From an uncultured Eubacterium sp. (GTDB taxonomy: Bacteria; Bacillota; Clostridia; Lachnospirales; Lachnospiraceae): a DNA stretch of 64,000 nucleotides. Positions 36,467 through 44,328 of this stretch are shown here, piece by piece. Every line of letters starts with the position of its first letter. The first letter of the stretch is position 1. The DNA lies in NCBI GenBank assembly GCA_910579145.1, contig CAJTTQ010000002.1:1-64000 (forward strand), in the 5' to 3' direction. The notes below the pieces were generated by a model that was given only the letters and a program-made list of their open reading frames with translations, did not search any database and was not told the DNA's origin. A program made the position numbers and the translations under genes.

Positions 36467-37807
36467 ATGGATAACCAGTTTGTATGGAAGGATGAGTTCG
36501 ATATCGGTGTTGAAACGATAGATAAAGAGCACAGAAAGCTTTTCAGGATCATAAACAAACTTCTTTTATTTCAAGAGGAAGAGGCGACCCGCCAGTGGGC
36601 GTGCCGGGAGGGGATCAAATTTTTTAAACAGCACGCGGCCAATCATTTTTCGGATGAAGAAGAATATATGGCTTCTATTGATTATGAGGATCTGGAGCAG
36701 CACAGGCGATTACATAAGGGATTTCGCGAGAATACGCTTCCTGCGCTGGAGAAGGAGCTGGAAGAATCGGAATACTCCCCGGATTCGGTGCAGCATTTTC
36801 TGGGCGTTTGTGCCGGCTGGCTGATCGGGCATACGCTGACCGAAGATGTTGCCATCACGGGAAAACGCACGAAAAAGCAGATGAACCTTCTGCCCAGTGA
36901 ACATTTAGAGGCGGTAAAAAAAGTTATTACCCAGCTTTTGTTTGATATGTTTCAGCTGGAGTCACATCTGATCAGCGATGCGTATAACGGAGAGAAGTTC
37001 GGAAACGGCATATACTACCGTCTGATCTATGGGACAAAGCGCAATGAAAAGAAACAGGAGTACTTTTTGGTGTTCGAGGAAAAACTTCTGATCAATACGG
37101 TCGGGAAGATCATGGGCATCAAAACAAATAAATTGGACAATATGCTCCTGCACGCTACCAGGTATACGGCCAGGCAGTTTGTGAAGCGTGTGATGGAACA
37201 GTTCCCGACCGAAGATGAATTTGAACTGAAATCGGAAAATCTTTTGAGCTTTGAGCAGTTTCAAAAGGTTTATGAAAAAGATCAGCCGAATATCAGCCTG
37301 CTGTTTGACACTGGCGCTGGTTATTTTGCCTATTGCTCGGACGCGGCCCGTCTGCTCGAGAGCGGTATCGGAATGCAGATCGAGGCAGAAAACGCGATGG
37401 ACGAAGTGAAGGAATATTTGGAAAAGCAGAAATCCGCAAATGGAAAACCGCGTGTGTTAGTTGTGGACGATTCGTTGACCGTGCGCCAGCATATGAGTGA
37501 GCTGCTGACAAAAGATTATGATGTCACGTTAGCCGAATCCAGCCTTTCCGCAATTCGGAACATTGCGTTTAACAAGCCGGATCTGATCCTCCTCGATTAT
37601 GAAATGCCGGTCTGTGATGGGAGGCAGACGCTCGAGATGCTCCGTTCTGACCAGCAATTCGCGGATATTCCTGTTATCTTCCTGACGGGCAGGAACGACC
37701 CGGAGAGTGTGAAAAAGGTAAAGGCATTAAAGCCGGCTGGGTATTTGTTAAAGCATTTGGATCCGGCGGCGATCAAAGAAAGTGTCGATGCTTTTTTTCA
37801 GAAGTAG
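36467..37807 (+). CDS. Bacteriohemerythrin-CheX-like-receiver fusion
   Basis: 446 aa. Residues 1-135 are a bacteriohemerythrin with all seven di-iron ligands visible: His22, His60, Glu64, His79, His83, His122 and Asp127. Residues about 145-310 resemble a CheX-like phosphatase/chemotaxis module. Residues about 325-446 are a receiver with VVDDS, LLDYEMP and FLTG. The fusion suggests oxygen or redox sensing joined to phosphorelay control. AGGAGG precedes the ATG. Its receiver is close to that of the protein at 26860, so both may connect to the hybrid kinase in the same block. Confidence 0.85.
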   Translation: MDNQFVWKDEFDIGVETIDKEHRKLFRIINKLLLFQEEEATRQWACREGIKFFKQHAANHFSDEEEYMASIDYEDLEQHRRLHKGFRENTLPALEKELEESEYSPDSVQHFLGVCAGWLIGHTLTEDVAITGKRTKKQMNLLPSEHLEAVKKVITQLLFDMFQLESHLISDAYNGEKFGNGIYYRLIYGTKRNEKKQEYFLVFEEKLLINTVGKIMGIKTNKLDNMLLHATRYTARQFVKRVMEQFPTEDEFELKSENLLSFEQFQKVYEKDQPNISLLFDTGAGYFAYCSDAARLLESGIGMQIEAENAMDEVKEYLEKQKSANGKPRVLVVDDSLTVRQHMSELLTKDYDVTLAESSLSAIRNIAFNKPDLILLDYEMPVCDGRQTLEMLRSDQQFADIPVIFLTGRNDPESVKKVKALKPAGYLLKHLDPAAIKESVDAFFQK

Positions 37808-37871
37808 CGGCGGATATTTCATGAGTGCAAAAAATGAAAATTTTAAAAAATGAAATTTTTTAAAATATGAC

Positions 37872-37900
37872 TTGTAAAATAAGAAAAATTATGATAATAT
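37872..37900 (+). promoter_or_regulatory. Promoter of the tRNA cluster
   Basis: TTGTAA (37872-37877), 17-base spacer, TAATAT (37895-37900), about 65 bases before tRNA-Glu. Confidence 0.65.
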
Positions 37901-37965
37901 ATTTCTTGTTGCAACAAAGACATTTTTGTGGCAGCAAAATGGCTTTTGCGCAAGTAAAAGACATT

Positions 37966-38037
37966 GGCTCCTTGGTCAAGCGGTTAAGACATCGCCCTTT
38001 CACGGCGGTAACACGGGTTCGATTCCCGTAGGAGTCA
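37966..38037 (+). tRNA. tRNA-Glu (UUC)
   Basis: Cloverleaf with acceptor GGCTCCT/AGGAGTC, anticodon TTC in the loop between CGCCC and GGCGG, and GGTTCGATTCC in the T arm. First of four tRNAs read together. Confidence 0.96.
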
Positions 38038-38043
38038 TTTTGG

Positions 38044-38117
38044 GGACCTTTAGCTCAGTTGGTTAGAGCATCCGGCTCATAACCGGACGGTCCGGGGTTC
38101 GAGTCCCCGAGGGTCCA
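38044..38117 (+). tRNA. tRNA-Met (CAU)
   Basis: Acceptor GGACCTT/AGGGTCC, anticodon CAT inside TCCGG/CCGGA, T arm GGGGTTCGAGTCCCC. The body looks like an elongator Met tRNA; a tRNA-Ile with a modified CAU cannot be excluded by eye. Confidence 0.93.
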
Positions 38118-38126
38118 TTTTGATCT

Positions 38127-38200
38127 GGCCCAGTAGCTCAGTTGGTTAGAGCGCTGCCCTGTCACGGCAGAGGTCAAGGGTTCGAGTCCCTCCTGGGTCG
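38127..38200 (+). tRNA. tRNA-Asp (GUC)
   Basis: Acceptor GGCCCAG/CTGGGTC, anticodon GTC inside CTGCC/GGCAG, discriminator G as expected for Asp. Confidence 0.96.
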
Positions 38201-38245
38201 CTTGCTGCGTGCATGTGCTGTACTGCGGCAGAGACAATTATATTT

Positions 38246-38331
38246 GCTGGTGTGGCGGAACTGGCAGACGCCCAGGACTTAAAATCCTGTGGGTGGTGAC
38301 ACCCGTACCGGTTCGATTCCGGTTACCAGCA
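38246..38331 (+). tRNA. tRNA-Leu (UAA)
   Basis: 86 bases with a long variable arm (GGGTGGTGACACCC). Acceptor GCTGGTG/TACCAGC, anticodon TAA in the CAGGA/TCCTG stem-loop. Confidence 0.96.
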
Positions 38332-38335
38332 TTTG

Positions 38336-38375
38336 AAAAAACTGCTCCACGGAAGTAAGTGGGAGCAGTTTTTTT
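38336..38375 (+). terminator. Terminator of the tRNA cluster
   Basis: ACTGCTCCAC pairs with GTGGGAGCAGT (one bulge), followed by seven T. It may also serve the - strand remnant to its right. Confidence 0.88.
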
Positions 38376-38381
38376 AATGTG

Positions 38382-38582
38382 TCAAATGAGTTTATATGTC
38401 CCCTTTCCCAGTTTTTTAATCAGTCCTGAAGTTTCACTCTGATTCAGGATTCTCTGTAATTGCCTGGAGCTGCAATGAAGATGAAACGCCGCCTGCTCTA
38501 CTCCTTTTAAGGTCTCGTCTTCGCATCTATATTTCATATAGGACAGAACACGTTCTGAGAGGGAAGCAGGGGCGGCATCCAT
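38382..38582 (-). pseudogene. Remnant of a Crp/Fnr-type (YeiL-like) regulator, DNA-binding end only
   Basis: 66 residues remain: LSERVLSYMKYRCEDE, then AAFHLHCSSRQLQRILNQSETSGLIKKLGKGTYKLI, a winged helix-turn-helix end like that of Crp/Fnr-family regulators. The effector-binding N-terminal domain (about 150 residues) is missing. There is no ribosome site before the ATG. Its cut edge meets the cut edge of the MATE remnant on the opposite strand, so one deletion could have removed the 5' ends of two divergent genes. Confidence 0.7.
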
Positions 38583-38597
38583 AGTTGCGTATATGCG

Positions 38598-39365
38598 ATG
38601 GTGATCGCGGGTATGGCCACGCTTGTTTTAGGGCTGGTATTTTTGCAGCCGTTGGCCAAGGTATCCGGTGCGGACGCGGATAATATTGCTTACACATGTG
38701 ATTATTTAAAATGGATCTTTTTGGGCGCTCCTTTTATCATGCTGGCAAATGGATTTGTTCATCTGTTCCGTTCGGTCGGCCTGGTCAAAGAAGGCACCGT
38801 CGGACTGGTACTTGGAAATGTGATCAATATGGTACTGGATTATATTTTTATAGCGATCTTAGGATGGGGGACGGCAGGAGCCGCGCTTGCCACATCTTTA
38901 GGCTTTGCATGTGCGACGATCTATTATATCGTCTGCATGATCCGCGAAGAACATGAGGGAAATCCGTTCGTTTCATTGTCTCCGAAACGTTTTTCTCCAA
39001 ATGCAGCCATGATTCGCAATGTCGTAAGCATCGGTATTCCGGGCGCCCTCATTACGGTTCTTATGAGCGTTTCCAATATAATGCTTAACAACTATATCAG
39101 TATTTACGGGTCTGACGCAGTGGCGTCGTATGGAATTGCGTATAAAATTGACATGATACCCATTTTGCTGTCGGTGGGATTATCACAGGGAGTTGCGCCC
39201 CTGGTGGGCTATTGCTACGGGGGAAATGAGAAAAAAAGAATGTCAGATATCGTGAGGTATACGATATTATATGGTGTGATCATGGCACAGCCTGTTGTGG
39301 AAACGATCTTGACGATCATCTGCATCGTCATGTATCGGAGAGATATAAGGTCATCGGCATTATGA
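38598..39365 (+). pseudogene. MATE-family multidrug exporter remnant with internal deletion
   Basis: 255 residues in frame. It lacks about the first 100 residues of a MATE protein; the reading frame stays open upstream for a few codons but there is no start with a ribosome site. The middle section is typical (WIFLGAPFIMLANGFVHLFRSVG, then GNVINMVLDYIFI, IGIPGALITVLMSVSN). After RYTILYGVIM the sequence jumps to AQPVVETILTIICIVMYRRDI, which looks like the final helix of a MATE protein. About 150 residues are therefore missing there. A full MATE is about 450 aa, so it should be non-functional. Confidence 0.8.
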
Positions 39366-39379
39366 CAACCCTGTGCTTT

Positions 39380-40648
39380 TCATTCCCGTGCCCGCCGGTT
39401 TATAAATTCGGTCTTATACTTCGAATACACGATCGTCTGGTCGTGATAGAGACCATAATAACCTGACATCAGATAGCTGATGCTGTTACCGAGCAAAAAA
39501 TAAGGAACTGCCTCATAACCGAACAGCTCAAAGGAAATGAGCATGGACGTGATGGGGCAGTTTGTCACGCCGCAGAATACTGCCATCATGCCGACTGCCG
39601 CGCAGAGGGAGGGGGAGAGGCCGAGAAGCTGTCCGAACAGGCAGCCGAACGTGGCGCCGACAAAAAAGGACGGGACGATCTCGCCGCCTTTAAAACCGGC
39701 TTCCAGCGTCAGCGCGGTAAAGATGATCTTCCAAAAAAAGGCGGACGGGGACACCGTGCCCTCGATGGCGCGCTCGATGACAGGAACGCCGGCACCCATA
39801 TAGTCATCGGTTCGGAGCAGTACCGTGAGGCCGATGATGACCGCGCTTGAAAACAGGATACGCACATATGGATTTTTCAAATGTTTTCGGTAGAGATCGC
39901 CGAGCGAATGCAGGGATTTGCAAAACAAAACGCTCAGCGCCGCGCAAAACAGCGCCAGTAAAATAACCTTCAGTCCCGGTATCACATGAAATGACGGAAT
40001 GTCGGTCAGATGGAACACATCGGGGCCGATCCCCATATGGATGGCGACCTGTGAGGCCGTGAGCGAGGAAAAAACGCACGGAACGAGCGCGGCATAGTAC
40101 ATGATACCGATGCTTCCGACTTCCAGAGAAAAAATAGAGGCGGCGATCGGTGTGCCGAAAATCGCGGAAAAGGCCGCGCTCATGCCGCACATGATAACCA
40201 TGCGCTGGTCTTTTTCATCAAAGCGGAACCATTTTCCCAACTGCTGCCCGATGCTCCCGCCGAGCTGCAGCGCTGCGCCTTCGCGTCCGGCACTGCCGCC
40301 GAACAGATGGGTCACGATCGTGGCGATGAAAATGAGCGGCGCTGTTTTAAAAGGAATCTCGGATTTGGCATGGAGCGTAGACAGTACGAGATTCGTCCCT
40401 TTGTCGTTTTTGTAGTGGAGGATCCGGTATAAGAAAACGATGATGACACCGGCGGCCGGCAGGAAAAAGATCAGCCAGGGATTCTCGGTGCGAAGCTTTG
40501 TTACCTGGCGCAGGCAGAACGCGAACAGCGTGCTGAAAGCGCCGACAAACAAGCCGATAAAGATAGAAAAAAGTCCCCAGCGGACGAAGACTTTTAAATT
40601 TTTTATCATAACACCGCCGTAGAGGCGGATATAAAATAGTGGCTTCAT
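39380..40648 (-). CDS. ClC-family chloride channel/transporter
   Basis: 422 aa, a complete ClC: about ten membrane helices, the conserved GGSAGREGAALQLGGSIGQQLG (equivalent to the GREGP region), GTPIAASIFSLE, and GGEIVPSFFVGATFGCLFG (equivalent to GGxFxP). No C-terminal CBS domains. It probably exchanges chloride or fluoride for protons. It starts at MKPLFYIRLYGG with AAAGGA upstream. It is the only intact gene inside a zone of remnants. Confidence 0.92.
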   Translation of the reverse strand: MKPLFYIRLYGGVMIKNLKVFVRWGLFSIFIGLFVGAFSTLFAFCLRQVTKLRTENPWLIFFLPAAGVIIVFLYRILHYKNDKGTNLVLSTLHAKSEIPFKTAPLIFIATIVTHLFGGSAGREGAALQLGGSIGQQLGKWFRFDEKDQRMVIMCGMSAAFSAIFGTPIAASIFSLEVGSIGIMYYAALVPCVFSSLTASQVAIHMGIGPDVFHLTDIPSFHVIPGLKVILLALFCAALSVLFCKSLHSLGDLYRKHLKNPYVRILFSSAVIIGLTVLLRTDDYMGAGVPVIERAIEGTVSPSAFFWKIIFTALTLEAGFKGGEIVPSFFVGATFGCLFGQLLGLSPSLCAAVGMMAVFCGVTNCPITSMLISFELFGYEAVPYFLLGNSISYLMSGYYGLYHDQTIVYSKYKTEFINRRARE

Positions 40649-40689
40649 GGTAAGCAGTCCTTTCTTTTCTTTGGAACAATTCCTATACT

Positions 40690-40717
40690 ATTCTAACATA
40701 TTCTTTATTCATTTCAA
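40690..40717 (-). promoter_or_regulatory. Possible promoter of the ClC gene
   Basis: On the - strand TTGAAA (complement of 40712-40717), 16-base spacer, TAGAAT (complement of 40690-40695), about 40 bases before the start codon. Confidence 0.5.
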
Positions 40718-40898
40718 GGGTAAAGTGATTTTTGTGCAGAGGGTTTTTGTAGTAAGAAATATGTAAGAATTCCATTGACTTTTTGGACAGATTTGTCATT
40801 TATGATGGTCCTGTAGTTGATCATATGAGCGGTATCACCCAGAGATCGGTGTATGGTCTGGTGATCCGCAGCAAATCGGAAAGAAATGGAGGAGGACT

Positions 40899-41717
40899 AT
40901 GAAAAGTAGAAGGAAAGGCATGAAACAAAGTTTGCTCGTTCTGAGCCTGGCGTTCTGCCTGTGTGCCTGCCAGCAGACACCGGAGCAAGTAAGGAGAATA
41001 TGGAAGAATACGGGGAAAACCGGCAGGTAAAACAATCGGAGATTACGTATTGTACGGTTGATGAACTGAAAAACACACAAATGCCGGATGTCCCTATGGG
41101 TGCGTTGACTCTGCCGGAAACGGTGGATTTTTCTGCTGTCGAAGGAGTGGGGATACTTCATCTGTCAGTAAAAAAGCATTTTAAGGAAAAGAAAGACGGA
41201 AGGAAAAAAGGCAGGGAATCCTTCGTCTAAGATCATTTCCCTGTGTGCCGAGTATGACTATAAGGGGATCCGGCTGAATAATCATACGATGTCGCTGATG
41301 GAAGAGGATGAGGAATTTAACTCAAATCTGCTTACAACAAATCTGTTTACGATCATGGATTATGAAAAAAGCGGACTGCCCTGTTTCTTTTCTAGAAATG
41401 TTATGTTTCGTATAGACTCGTCGGAGCCGGTATGGAAAATCGTTGACCTGGAGAGTGCCGTACGGATCGTGAAGGAAAAGCTGTCCGGTTTCGAGTCGCT
41501 GCATTTTACGAAGATCATCCCTCTCTATGTGCCATATCTGGGTGAAATGGGAGGAGGACCGGGGACGCAGATCGAAGTGAGGCCAGTGTACGCGTTTCTC
41601 ATTGAGGAGGAGCAGAAACCTCAGCAGACAGGCGTTGTCAAATGTAATAGCTGCCATAATTTCCTTTATGTTGACATGGTGACGGGAGAGCTGACCGTCG
41701 AGCTTGAAAAATGGTGA
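40899..41717 (+). pseudogene. Lipoprotein gene broken by two frameshifts
   Basis: A strong GGAGGAGG and ATG at 40899 begin a lipoprotein signal (LLVLSLAFCLCACQQTPE, lipobox LCAC). The frame then stops early. The same protein continues in a second frame (SKENMEEYGENRQVKQ to about 41200) and returns to the first frame near an A-run at 41204-41210 (KAGNPSSKIISLCAEYDYKG). It runs on to the stop at 41717 (VKCNSCHNFLYVDMVTGELTVELEKW). The rejoined product would be about 270 aa. No family is recognised. A sequencing error is possible, but the neighbours are also decayed. Confidence 0.75.
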
Positions 41718-41807
41718 ATACGCCGTGTGTGAGTATTTGGCCCATTGCGCGCGGTGGGAGACAGGGGGAGGCTGCCTCAATTACCATGCTTGATGGGCAG
41801 GCATATT

Positions 41808-42064
41808 TCACTTCGTGATCTGCGGAGTTTGGATCTCCCGTAAGTTCAAACCCTTCTTTGCCTGTTGTGGAGTAATACCGTGAAACCTCTTTGAAAAAAC
41901 TTTCCGGGGAATCATACCCGTATTTCAGGGCAATGTCTATCACTTTAGCGTTTCCTTTTGCCAGAGCAGATCCTGCTATCGAAAGGCGTCTCTTTCGCAT
42001 ATAATCTGTTGGGGTCATGCCTGTCATAATATGAAAGGCATTTTATCGCATTTGTCCATTCCAT
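41808..42064 (-). pseudogene. AraC-family regulator remnant, frameshifted
   Basis: It starts with AGGAGGG and MEWTNAIK, as AraC-type two-domain regulators do. It then jumps out of frame to AFHIMTGMTPTDYMRKRRLSIAGSALAKGNAKVIDIALKYGYDSPESF and shifts again before GITPQQAKKGLNLREIQ. The first helix-turn-helix and parts of the second are lost. It cannot make a working regulator. Confidence 0.78.
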
Positions 42065-42256
42065 AAATAACCCTCCTGTATAGATAGAATACTCTTTTTT
42101 TTAATGATTTTCCTGTCTTTGGTTGCTTTATTTTGTCTTTCCGGTACAGATACCGTTTGTTGAGATAGTAAATTAGTAAAGATGTAGATAGAAAAAGGAC
42201 ATTGAGTGTGGTATGATTTTATTTGAAATAGAAAATATGGGAGGACATTTTTTATA

Positions 42257-42670
42257 ATGCGGTTTGAAGAAAATGCGTTGTGTCACGATGATTATTGCAG
42301 ACTGAGAAACAGTGTTGGCTGGTTAAATTTTTCAAAAAAGCAGACAGAGAGGGCGATTGATCGTTGTTTGTACTCAGTGGTTGCAGAAGAGGATGATCAG
42401 GTGGTTGGAATGGGGCGTTTGATCGGGGACGGGATGTATTATATGATAGCAGATCTTGTTGTGCAGCCGGATTATCAGAAAAAGGGAATCGGAAGTAAGA
42501 TCATGGATATGCTGGTTGGATATGTGGATAAGGAAACACCGGTCGGCGGGCGTTCCAGTATACAGTTGATTGCCGAGAAGGGAAAAGAACTATTTTATGA
42601 GAGAAGAGGATTTAAAATGATCCCTCATGAGTTTTGCGGTTCCGGGATGAGAAAAGTGATTCGTAAATAG
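42257..42670 (+). CDS. GNAT family N-acetyltransferase
   Basis: 137 aa. It has VVGMGRLIGDGMYYMIADLVVQPDYQKKGIGSKIMDMLV with the acetyl-CoA loop QKKGIG, and FYERRGF near the end. It resembles the acetyltransferase at 22163-22621 in the core and in the last residues (CGSGM). The acceptor is unknown. It stands between the AraC remnant and the Rpn-family gene. GGGAGG lies about 12 bases before the ATG. Confidence 0.87.
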   Translation: MRFEENALCHDDYCRLRNSVGWLNFSKKQTERAIDRCLYSVVAEEDDQVVGMGRLIGDGMYYMIADLVVQPDYQKKGIGSKIMDMLVGYVDKETPVGGRSSIQLIAEKGKELFYERRGFKMIPHEFCGSGMRKVIRK

Positions 42671-42711
42671 AAAAATGCTGGAGAAATTGGAGATGTAAGT
42701 AAATAATTTAG

Positions 42712-42740
42712 TTGACGAAACCATACTTATATGTTATCAT
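42712..42740 (+). promoter_or_regulatory. Sigma-A promoter of the Rpn-family gene
   Basis: TTGACG (42712-42717), 17-base spacer, TATCAT (42735-42740). Confidence 0.7.
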
Positions 42741-42878
42741 AATAAAAAGCATTACTATTCTTTTATCTTTATCATTCTTTTATTTCAAAGAACGTCAATG
42801 CTTTATTCCAAAAAATCAGAAAAAGCAGAGAGGTTGTTTGAAATAAAAGGAGCGGGCTCTCTGTGGAATGGAGGGCTT

Positions 42879-43775
42879 ATGGAGAAAAAATCAGATCGGG
42901 AAGCGGATGCGCGACCGGGAACATCCGTGCAGAGAAATTATAAGGATACCGTATTCCGCATGCTTTACCGGGATAAGTCAGAACTTTTGACGTTGTACAA
43001 TGCAGTAAACGATACCCATTATACAGACCCGAAAGAACTTGAGGTGACGACGCTGGAAAATGCCGTCTATCTGTCAATGAAAAATGACGTATCCTGTGTG
43101 GTGGATCTGAGGTTGAACCTATACGAGCATCAGTCTACGGTGAATCCCAACATGCCGCTGCGGGATCTGTTTTATGTGGCAAAACAATATGAAAAGATGA
43201 TTCAGAAAGAAAAACTGGATCTGTATTCGAATAGGAGGATCCAGATCCCGTCACCTCGTTTTGTTGTATTTTACAATGGAACAGAGGAGCAGCCGGAGAG
43301 GAAGATCCTGCGATTGTCAGAATGCTTTTACCACAGGACGGACGAAGTCAATTTGGAGCTGGTGGTACTCCAGTTGAACATTAATCCGGGATATAATGGA
43401 GAACTGTTGAGTAAATGCCGATCCCTTCATGATTATATGCAGTATGTGGACAGGATCCGCCGTTATGGCAGTCAGATGTTATTTGAGGAAGCGGTAGAAA
43501 AGGCGGTGTCAGACTGTATCAGGGAGGGAATTCTGAAAGAATTTTTAACAGCTAACCGTGCGGAGGTGATCCAGATGAGTATATTTGAATATGATGAGGA
43601 ATTACATATGGCGACGGTGAGGGGAGAAGGGCGAGAGGAAGGTGCCGCCTGGGGGCGGAGATTGCTTGCCGGTATGCTAAAGAGAGGTTTGTCGCCGGAA
43701 GAGATCAGTGAACTGACCGGGGAGCCGGTCGAAACTATATGTGAAGAAGGCGAAAAAATCTTTTCTTCTTTTTAG
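42879..43775 (+). CDS. Rpn-family recombination-promoting nuclease / PD-(D/E)XK protein
   Basis: 298 aa. It begins RNYKDTVFRMLYRDKSELLTLYNAVNDTHY, the N-terminal signature of Rpn/YhgA-like proteins. The nuclease-type core follows: DLRLNLYEHQSTVNPNMPLRDLFYVAKQYEKM, with the D and E-x-Q positions, then PRFVVFYNG. The C-terminal end has a Gly/Glu-rich segment and a short helical tail (LKRGLSPEEISELTGEPVETI). Escherichia coli Rpn proteins cut DNA and raise RecA-independent recombination. Such genes are multicopy and mobile-like in gut Firmicutes. The start at 42879 has GGAGG; an upstream ATG at 42798 is less likely. Confidence 0.88.
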   Translation: MEKKSDREADARPGTSVQRNYKDTVFRMLYRDKSELLTLYNAVNDTHYTDPKELEVTTLENAVYLSMKNDVSCVVDLRLNLYEHQSTVNPNMPLRDLFYVAKQYEKMIQKEKLDLYSNRRIQIPSPRFVVFYNGTEEQPERKILRLSECFYHRTDEVNLELVVLQLNINPGYNGELLSKCRSLHDYMQYVDRIRRYGSQMLFEEAVEKAVSDCIREGILKEFLTANRAEVIQMSIFEYDEELHMATVRGEGREEGAAWGRRLLAGMLKRGLSPEEISELTGEPVETICEEGEKIFSSF

Positions 43776-43839
43776 GTGGAAGGGCAAACAAAAGGATACA
43801 GGAGCAGATTGCGAAGCAGGCTGTAAAGAAACTTTTTTC

Positions 43840-43868
43840 TTGACAAACGGCGATACTTTGTTTAAGAT
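43840..43868 (+). promoter_or_regulatory. Sigma-A promoter of the T-box-valS unit
   Basis: TTGACA (43840-43845), 17-base spacer, TAAGAT (43863-43868). Start of transcription expected near 43875. Confidence 0.8.
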
Positions 43869-44196
43869 GTTTACTATAAACCAAAAGACGATGAGGAAGA
43901 GGAGTACATCATAAAACCCCGTCAGAGAGGATGTTCACCGGCTGAAAGACATCTGGGAAGTGTATGGTGGAAGGTAGCTTCGGAGTTGTATTTCTGAACG
44001 GAATGAGGTCCCGCTGCAGAAGATGATATGACGGCAGACGGTACGAAAACTTAGTAGGAAATGACGGTTTGCCCCGTTACCGGCATAATGAGGAATAAAG
44101 GAATCTGTATGTAAAATATGAATTAGGATCTCTTTTATTTAAAATAAGGTGGTACCGCGACAAAAGTTCGCCCTTATAGGGTTGGTACCGTATCGT

Positions 44197-44244
44197 CACA
44201 ATGCGAGATCAGGCGTTTCGCACAATGCGAGATAAGACGCTTCG
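44197..44244 (+). repeat. Tandem 24-base repeat inside the valS T-box leader
   Basis: Two adjacent copies, 44197-44220 and 44221-44244. Both start CACAATGCGAGAT and end TTCG and differ at about three bases. The second copy's end forms the left arm of the terminator. The first copy ends GCGTTTCG, a near match to that arm. Confidence 0.85.
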
Positions 44245-44269
44245 GGTTATACCGCCCGAGGCTTTTTTT
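44239..44269 (+). terminator. T-box leader terminator
   Basis: GCTTCGGG pairs with CCCGAGGC (one G-T pair) followed by seven T, just before valS. Confidence 0.88.
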
Positions 44270-44328
44270 GATGAAATAAAGAAAGCAGAACGTGCCGCTT
44301 GCGCGGCGGACAGGAGGAATAAAAGAAT

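Larger units (their letters stand above)
43875..44269 (+). promoter_or_regulatory. T-box leader (riboswitch) upstream of valS
   Basis: About 395 bases of leader RNA. Stem I elements GATGAGGAAGAGGAGTA and CAGAGAG, with GGCTGAAAG after them, match Clostridial T-boxes. The T-box sequence AAGGTGGTACCGCG is at 44146-44159, followed by TTCGCCCTTA, which closes the antiterminator. A terminator closes the leader. It should sense uncharged tRNA-Val, as judged from the gene it precedes; I could not fix the specifier codon by eye. It is longer than usual because a 24-base tandem repeat lies between antiterminator and terminator. Confidence 0.92.

Noticed and set aside
42879..43775. Rpn-family gene as an insertion sequence
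   Set aside because: No terminal inverted repeats or target duplication were seen around it. It is listed as a nuclease-family gene only.
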